From Macquaria australasica (Eukaryota; Chordata; Actinopteri; Centrarchiformes; Percichthyidae), in assembly GCA_005408345.1 (NCBI GenBank), contig SEMN01000409.1, positions 372,001 to 436,000 of the forward strand: a DNA stretch of 64,000 nt, read 5' to 3'. How positions within the stretch are numbered: the stretch's first letter is position 1; each line of letters opens with the position of its first letter. The notes under the pieces were generated by a model. That model did no database searches. It was not told the DNA's origin and saw only the letters and a list, made by a program, of their open reading frames with translations. Position numbers and translations under genes: made by a program. Positions 59,379 through 64,000 of the stretch are shown piece after piece.

Positions 59379-62300
59379 TCAGTGCATCATGCAAGTCCCC
59401 CGGCAGTCTTGGCTTATAGCAGCATAACTAAGGGGGGGCTCAGGGGTCACCTGAGTCAGCCCTACTATAAGCTTTATCAAAGAGGAAAGTCTTAAGCCTA
59501 CTCTTAAATGTGAGGAAGTTGTCCGCCTCCCGTACACAAACTGGGATCTGGTTCCACAGGAGAGGAGCTTGATAGCTGAAGGCTCTGGCTCCCATTCTAC
59601 TTTAGAGACTCTAGGAACCACAAGGAACCCTGCATTCTGGGAGCGCAGTGCTCTAGTGGGGTAATAGGGTACTATGAGCTCTTTAAGATATGATGGTGCC
59701 TGACCATTTAGGGCTTTGAAGGTGAGGAGAAGGATTTTAAATTCTATTCTGGATTTTACAAGGAGCCAGTGTAGAGAAGCTAATATTGGAGAAATATGTT
59801 CTCTTTTTCTGGTTCTTGTCAGTAAACGTGCAGCAGCATTCTGAATCAGCTGGAGAGTCTTAAGGGATTTATTGGGGCAGCCTGATAATAGAGAGTTGCA
59901 ATAGTCCAGCCTAGACGTAACAAATGCATGGACTAGTTTTTCTGCATCTTTTTGAGATAGGATGTGTCTGATTTTTGCAATGTTAAGTAAATGAAAAAAG
60001 GCAGTTCTTGAAGTTTGTTTTATGTGGGAGTTAAAGGACATATCCTGATCAAAGATAACTCCAAGATTCCTTACGGTTTCGCTGGAGGCCAGGGCAATGC
60101 CATCTAGAGAAACTATATCTTTAGATAATGTGTTTTGAAGGTGTTCGGGGCCAAGTACAATAACTTCGGTTTTGTCTGAGTTTAACATCAAAAAATTGCA
60201 GGTCATCCAGGCCCTTTATGTCCTTAAAGGCGTACACAAGAGATTTAAGCTAATTGATTGGTTTCATCGGCGATGCGATAAATACAATTGGGTATCATCT
60301 GCATAACAATGAAAATTTATGGAGTGCTTCCTAATAATGTGCCTAAAGTATATACAAGGTAAATAGAATTGGTCCAAGCACAGAACCTTGGCCAGAACTC
60401 CGTGACTAACTTTAGTACATAAGTTCATCGATAGATGTACAAACTGATGTCGATCTGATAAATAGGATTTAAACCAACTTAGTGCAGTACCTTTAATGCA
60501 ATAAAATCTTCTAGTCTCTGTAATAGAATGTGATGGTCAATGGTATCGAATGCAGCACTAAGATCTAGTAAGACAAGTACAGAGACAAGTCCTTTGTCTG
60601 ATGCAATTAGAAGGTCATTTGTAACTTTCACCAGTGCTGTCTCTGTGCTATGATGCACTCTAAATCCTGACTGAAATCCTCAAACAGCTTGTTGTTGTGT
60701 AGAAAGTCACACAACTGATTGGCGACTGCTTTCTCAAGGATCTTAGAGAGAAAAGGAGGGTTAGATATAGGTCTATAATTTGACAAAATCCCTGGATCAA
60801 GAGTGGGCTTTTTAAGAAGAGGCTTAATTACAGCTACTTTTAAAGGACTGTGGCACATAGCCTTTAAATAAGGACGAATTGATCATATCTAAGTACATAG
60901 AAGTGCTAACTAAGGGTAAATTTCTTTAAGCGGCCTAGTTGGGACGGGTCCTAGAGATTACGTTGATTGGCTCAGATGAGGAAATCATGGAAGTTGGTTG
61001 ATTACGGTTGATGGGAGAAAAGCTTAGTCTAAATGTACCCAGGTTTTACAGTTGTTTCTAAAAAGGTTCCTGTGTTTGAATAAGTCAGTACCAACTGAGG
61101 GCAGGAGGTGCTTGAATTTTTCTCTAATAGTTAAATTTTATCTTTTAAAGAAGCTCAGCCCAGAGTCTCATTACTACTGAGGGTCTATGGGAGTACATGG
61201 CTCAACAGGCTGTGACTCTCCTCAGCCTGGCTACAGGGTACCGAACAGAAACCTGGGGTTGTTCTGTGTGTGATGAGTATGATGAGTAGTGGGCTGCTCT
61301 GGCACAACGGAGGGCCTTCCTATATATTTTAAGACTATCTTGCCAGGCTAAACGTGATTCTTCCAGATTGGTGGAACGCCAATTCCTTTCAAGTTTTAGC
61401 GATGTTTGTTTTAATTTGCGGGTTTGCGGGTTATACCATGGAGCTAACCTCCTCTGTTTTATTATCTTCTTTTTTAGAGGGGCGATAGAGTCGAGTGTTA
61501 TTCGTAGTGAGCCTGCAGCACTATCAACAAGATGATCAATTTGGGAGGGACTAAAGTTAGCATAGGAGTCATCTGTTACATTGAGACATGGAACTGAATT
61601 TAATGCCGATGGAATCACTTCCTTAAATTTAGCTACAGCACTATCAGATAGACATCTAGTGTAGGAATGTTTGCCTAATGGCGTGTAGTCCAGTAATAGG
61701 AATTCAAAAGTTAATAAAAAATGGTCTGATAAAAAAGAATTCTGTGGAAAGACTATTAGATGTTCAATTTCAATCCCATAAACAAGAACAAGGTCGAGGG
61801 TGTGGTTAAAACAGTGAGTGGGTTTATGTACACTCTGACAGAAGCCAATCGAATCTAATAATGAGATAAACGCAGCACTAAGGCTATCATTTTCTACATC
61901 CACATGAATATTAAAATCACCTACAATAATTATTTTATCTGTTTTAAGGACTAAACCTGATAAGAACTCTGAGAATTCAGATAAAAATTCAGAATACGGT
62001 CCAGGAGCTCGGTACACTATAACAAATAGAATGGGCTGTATTGTTTTCCAGGTTGGGTGTGAAAGGCTAAGAACAAGGCTTTCGAACGAGTATAATTTAG
62101 TTTCGATTTAGGTTTGATTAATAGGCTTGAGTCGAAGATGGCTGCAACTCCACCTCCTCGGCCTGAGCCTCGAGGAATGTGAGTATTAATGTGACTGGGG
62201 GGAGTGGATTCATTTAGGCTAACATATTCATCGTGACACAGCCAGGTTTCAGTGAGACAAAATAAATCAATATTATGATCTGATATTAGATCGTTTACTA

Positions 62301-62592
62301 GAACAGCTTTAGATGGCAGAGATCTGATGTTTAAGAGTCCACATTTAATTCTCCTATTTTGTTGTACTGTTGCAGTGGAGGTTTTACTTTTTATTAGGTT
62401 TTTATGTGTAACTCTTCTTCTGTTTACTTTGGATTTAAATAATTTAAGTGGTCTGGGGGCAGACAACCTCTCTGTGGAGTTTAGGGTGGGTAACTGCTCT
62501 AATGGAAGCGCAGAGAAGCGTGTAGGACTGCAGCTCTGCCTCCTGGTCTGGACCACAGACTGTATTAAGTCTATGGTCTGAACTCTGAGTTG
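59379..62592 (-). pseudogene. L2 ORF2: endonuclease and reverse transcriptase, disrupted
   Basis: It would nick target DNA and reverse-transcribe the element. Endonuclease: CGLLNIRSLPSKA, FCLTETWL, then after a shift near 62050 YRAPGPYSEF, GDFNIHVD, NHTLDLVL and LSDHFLL. Reverse transcriptase: LSNYRPISN at about 60740-60770, LLDLSAAFDTIDHH near 60535-60578, and CYADDTQLYLS near 60290-60312, in different frames. The C-terminus, 60206-59379, is open again (DYCNSLLSGCP, ARLLTRTRKREHISPIL, FKALNGQAPSYL). Shifts near 62050 and 61275 and several between 60.2 and 61.2 kb kill it. The endonuclease frame lies in phase with ORF1, one TGA stop apart. Confidence 0.82.
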
Positions 62593-63474
62593 TCATGGCT
62601 TTGGGCCACTAATAAATTCGGCCAGATTTCTAGATATGAGAGCGGCTCCATCCAAAGTGGGATGAATGCCATCTCTCCTAATCAGACCAGGTCTTCTCCA
62701 GAAAGTCCGCCAATTATCTACAAAGCCCACATCATTACCTGGACACCACCTCGACAACCAGCGGTTGAATGATGACATGCGGCTATACATGTCATCGCTA
62801 GTAAGATTAGGCAGGGGTCCAGAGAAAACTACGGAGTCCGACATTGTCTTTGCATATGTACACACCGACTCCACATTAATTTTCGTGACCTCCGATTGGC
62901 GCAATCGGCTGTCATTACCGCCGACGTGAATAACAATCTTAGCATATTTACGCTTATCCTTAGCCAGCAGTTTTAAATAGGATTGAACGTCGCCCGCTCT
63001 GGCCCCTGGGATGCATTTGACTATGGCCGCTGGTGTCGCTAATTTCACGTTTCGCAAAATGGAGCTGCCAATAATCAGAGTTGGTTTCTCAGCGGGTGTG
63101 TCGCTGAGTGGAGAGAACCTGTTAGAAACGTGAACGGGTCGGTGGTGAACCGTGGGCTTTGGTTTAGGGCTATGCTTCTTTCGGACAGTCACCCAGCCTC
63201 CCTGGCTTCCCGGCTGCTCGGGAGTTGCCGGGAGACGGCTAGCAGAAGCTGCCTCTGGTCGGCTCGCACCGGCTAGGGGCTGGCTAGCTACGGCTGACTG
63301 ACTCTCCATGGTGCGGAGCCGCGACTCTAACTCACTGAGCCTCGCCTCCAAGGCGGTGAATAAACTACATTTGTTACACGTACCATTATCGCTAAAGGAG
63401 GCAGAGGAGTAACTAAACATCTGACACACCGAGCAAGAGAGAGCAGGAGAGGGAGAAGGAGAGAGAGACGCCAT
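62593..63474 (-). CDS. L2 ORF1: zinc-motif, coiled-coil and SGNH/GDSL-esterase-like protein, open
   Basis: A 293-codon uninterrupted frame. The N-terminus has CSVCQMF and CNKC, a possible zinc ribbon (residues about 14-36). Next comes a short coiled coil (ALEARLSELESRLRTMES, about 40-58), a Ser/Pro/Ala-rich linker, then an SGNH hydrolase-like domain from about 128. Block I has IIGSS with the putative catalytic Ser, block II a Gly in PGARAG, block III GGND, and block V DGIHPT with Asp and His. All expected catalytic residues are therefore present. CR1/L2-group LINEs are known to carry esterase domains in ORF1; their substrate is unknown. The start is the first ATG of the frame. Confidence 0.85.
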   Translation of the reverse strand: MASLSPSPSPALSCSVCQMFSYSSASFSDNGTCNKCSLFTALEARLSELESRLRTMESQSAVASQPLAGASRPEAASASRLPATPEQPGSQGGWVTVRKKHSPKPKPTVHHRPVHVSNRFSPLSDTPAEKPTLIIGSSILRNVKLATPAAIVKCIPGARAGDVQSYLKLLAKDKRKYAKIVIHVGGNDSRLRQSEVTKINVESVCTYAKTMSDSVVFSGPLPNLTSDDMYSRMSSFNRWLSRWCPGNDVGFVDNWRTFWRRPGLIRRDGIHPTLDGAALISRNLAEFISGPKP

Positions 63475-63736
63475 CGCTAACTGAGCTAAAGTAGCAACTA
63501 ACTAGCGTGTAAACAACTGTGGGATTAGCGGAAAGTCGCTAACAGGAGACAGATATGAGTGCTTAAACAGAGCTAGTGTATCCTTAAATGTATAGCGGGT
63601 AATTAACCGCTATAGTAAAGAAAATATCAAAATTAACTGGGTTTAGCTGGAGCAGCGAACTTTGCAACCACTAACACAGAAACACCGGTAACCGGAAATG
63701 AGACAATACGTTCACCTGAGCACGTCAGCACGTCAG

Positions 63737-64000
63737 AGATGGTTGCTAGTATGCTGGACTATTGTAATGCTCCCCTTTCTGCTCTACCAAAAACAGCCAT
63801 GTACAAATTCTGTTGCTCGAGTGCTGACCAGGACCAGAAGGAGAGCATACATGACACCCGTTTTAAAATCGCTGCACTGGCTACCCTTTAGTTTTACAAT
63901 TGATTTTAAGATTATTTTATTGGTCTACAAATCACTAAATGGTCTCGCTCTCGACTACCTGTCTGACATGGTTTTAAGATATGCACCCACTCAGGTCCTC
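63737..64000 (+). pseudogene. Second LINE fragment: reverse-transcriptase C-terminus, runs off window
   Basis: Translation gives MLDYCNAPLSALPKTA, then after a short deletion or shift NSVARVLTRTRRRAYMTPVL, KSLHWLPF, DFKIILLVYKSLNG and YLSDMVLRYAPT. This is the same region of ORF2 as in the L2, but clearly diverged and on the opposite strand. It is truncated at its 5' end, abuts the 5' end of the L2 and continues beyond the window. Confidence 0.8.

Larger units (their letters stand above)
58765..63735 (-). mobile_element. Near full-length L2-type LINE, antisense in cntn2 intron 13
   Basis: It reads right to left: a 5' leader (about 63475-63735), ORF1 with esterase domain, ORF2 with endonuclease and reverse transcriptase, then a roughly 600-base 3' region ending in the AATTG-type repeat at 58765. 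The 3' region includes GA-rich and CAACAG-rich tracts. ORF1 is open; ORF2 is broken. The L2/CR1 group assignment rests on the esterase ORF1, the YADDTQLYLS motif and the ARLLTRTRKREHISPIL segment. No target duplication was identified, as is common for L2. Confidence 0.88.

Overview
The window reads as chromosomal DNA of a ray-finned (teleost, probably percomorph) fish. Coding DNA is sparse and split by GT-AG introns. There are many CA/GT and CT microsatellites. The dispersed DNA is typically teleost: an L2-type LINE with its 'atagcgccatatc' 3' end, MITE-like inverted-repeat elements, a tRNA-headed SINE and a LINE carrying RNase H. The species cannot be fixed from the sequence alone.

The one host gene I can support is contactin-2 (cntn2, TAG-1/axonin-1) on the + strand, in the right 40% of the window. 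Thirteen coding exons between 36991 and 57905, all with GT-AG junctions and compatible phases, join into 605 codons. They encode a signal peptide and all six immunoglobulin domains. The fibronectin type III repeats and GPI-anchor signal must lie beyond position 64000. An acceptor-like site at 36893 suggests that the start-codon exon carries about 97 bases of 5' UTR and that a non-coding first exon lies further upstream; I could not find that exon.

Positions 1-36 kb hold no host exon that I can recognise. This part is AT-rich intergenic DNA (or a long 5' intron of cntn2) crowded with transposon remains. They include MITE-like elements (2.4, 6.7, 8.5-9.1, 15.7-16.1, 27.7-28.4, 29.1-29.6 and 36.2-36.7 kb), a decayed LINE reverse-transcriptase fragment (17.4-18.1 kb) and a nearly full-length, broken RNase-H-bearing LINE on the - strand (21.2-26.2 kb). 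There are also two LTR-like repeats (26.3 and 32.1-32.5 kb), an internally deleted LINE (32.85-33.3 kb) and L2 3' tails.

The introns of cntn2 carry further insertions: a MITE in intron 1, a SINE plus an LTR-like repeat plus a MITE in intron 10, and a MITE-like region with a nested L2 tail in intron 11. Intron 13 has a short insertion with a 16-bp target-site duplication and then a roughly 5-kb antisense L2 LINE (58.8-63.7 kb). That L2 has an open esterase-type ORF1 but a shattered reverse transcriptase. A second LINE fragment, on the + strand, starts at about 63.74 kb and runs off the window.

I found no clearly new biological system. The points most worth a second look are: CA-rich tracts close behind the 5' splice sites of four cntn2 introns; a TAATG stop/start overlap between the two ORFs of the RNase-H LINE; the open SGNH-esterase ORF1 of the L2, with a single in-frame stop before its endonuclease; and a Harbinger-like element carrying a Myb/MADF-like first exon just upstream of cntn2.
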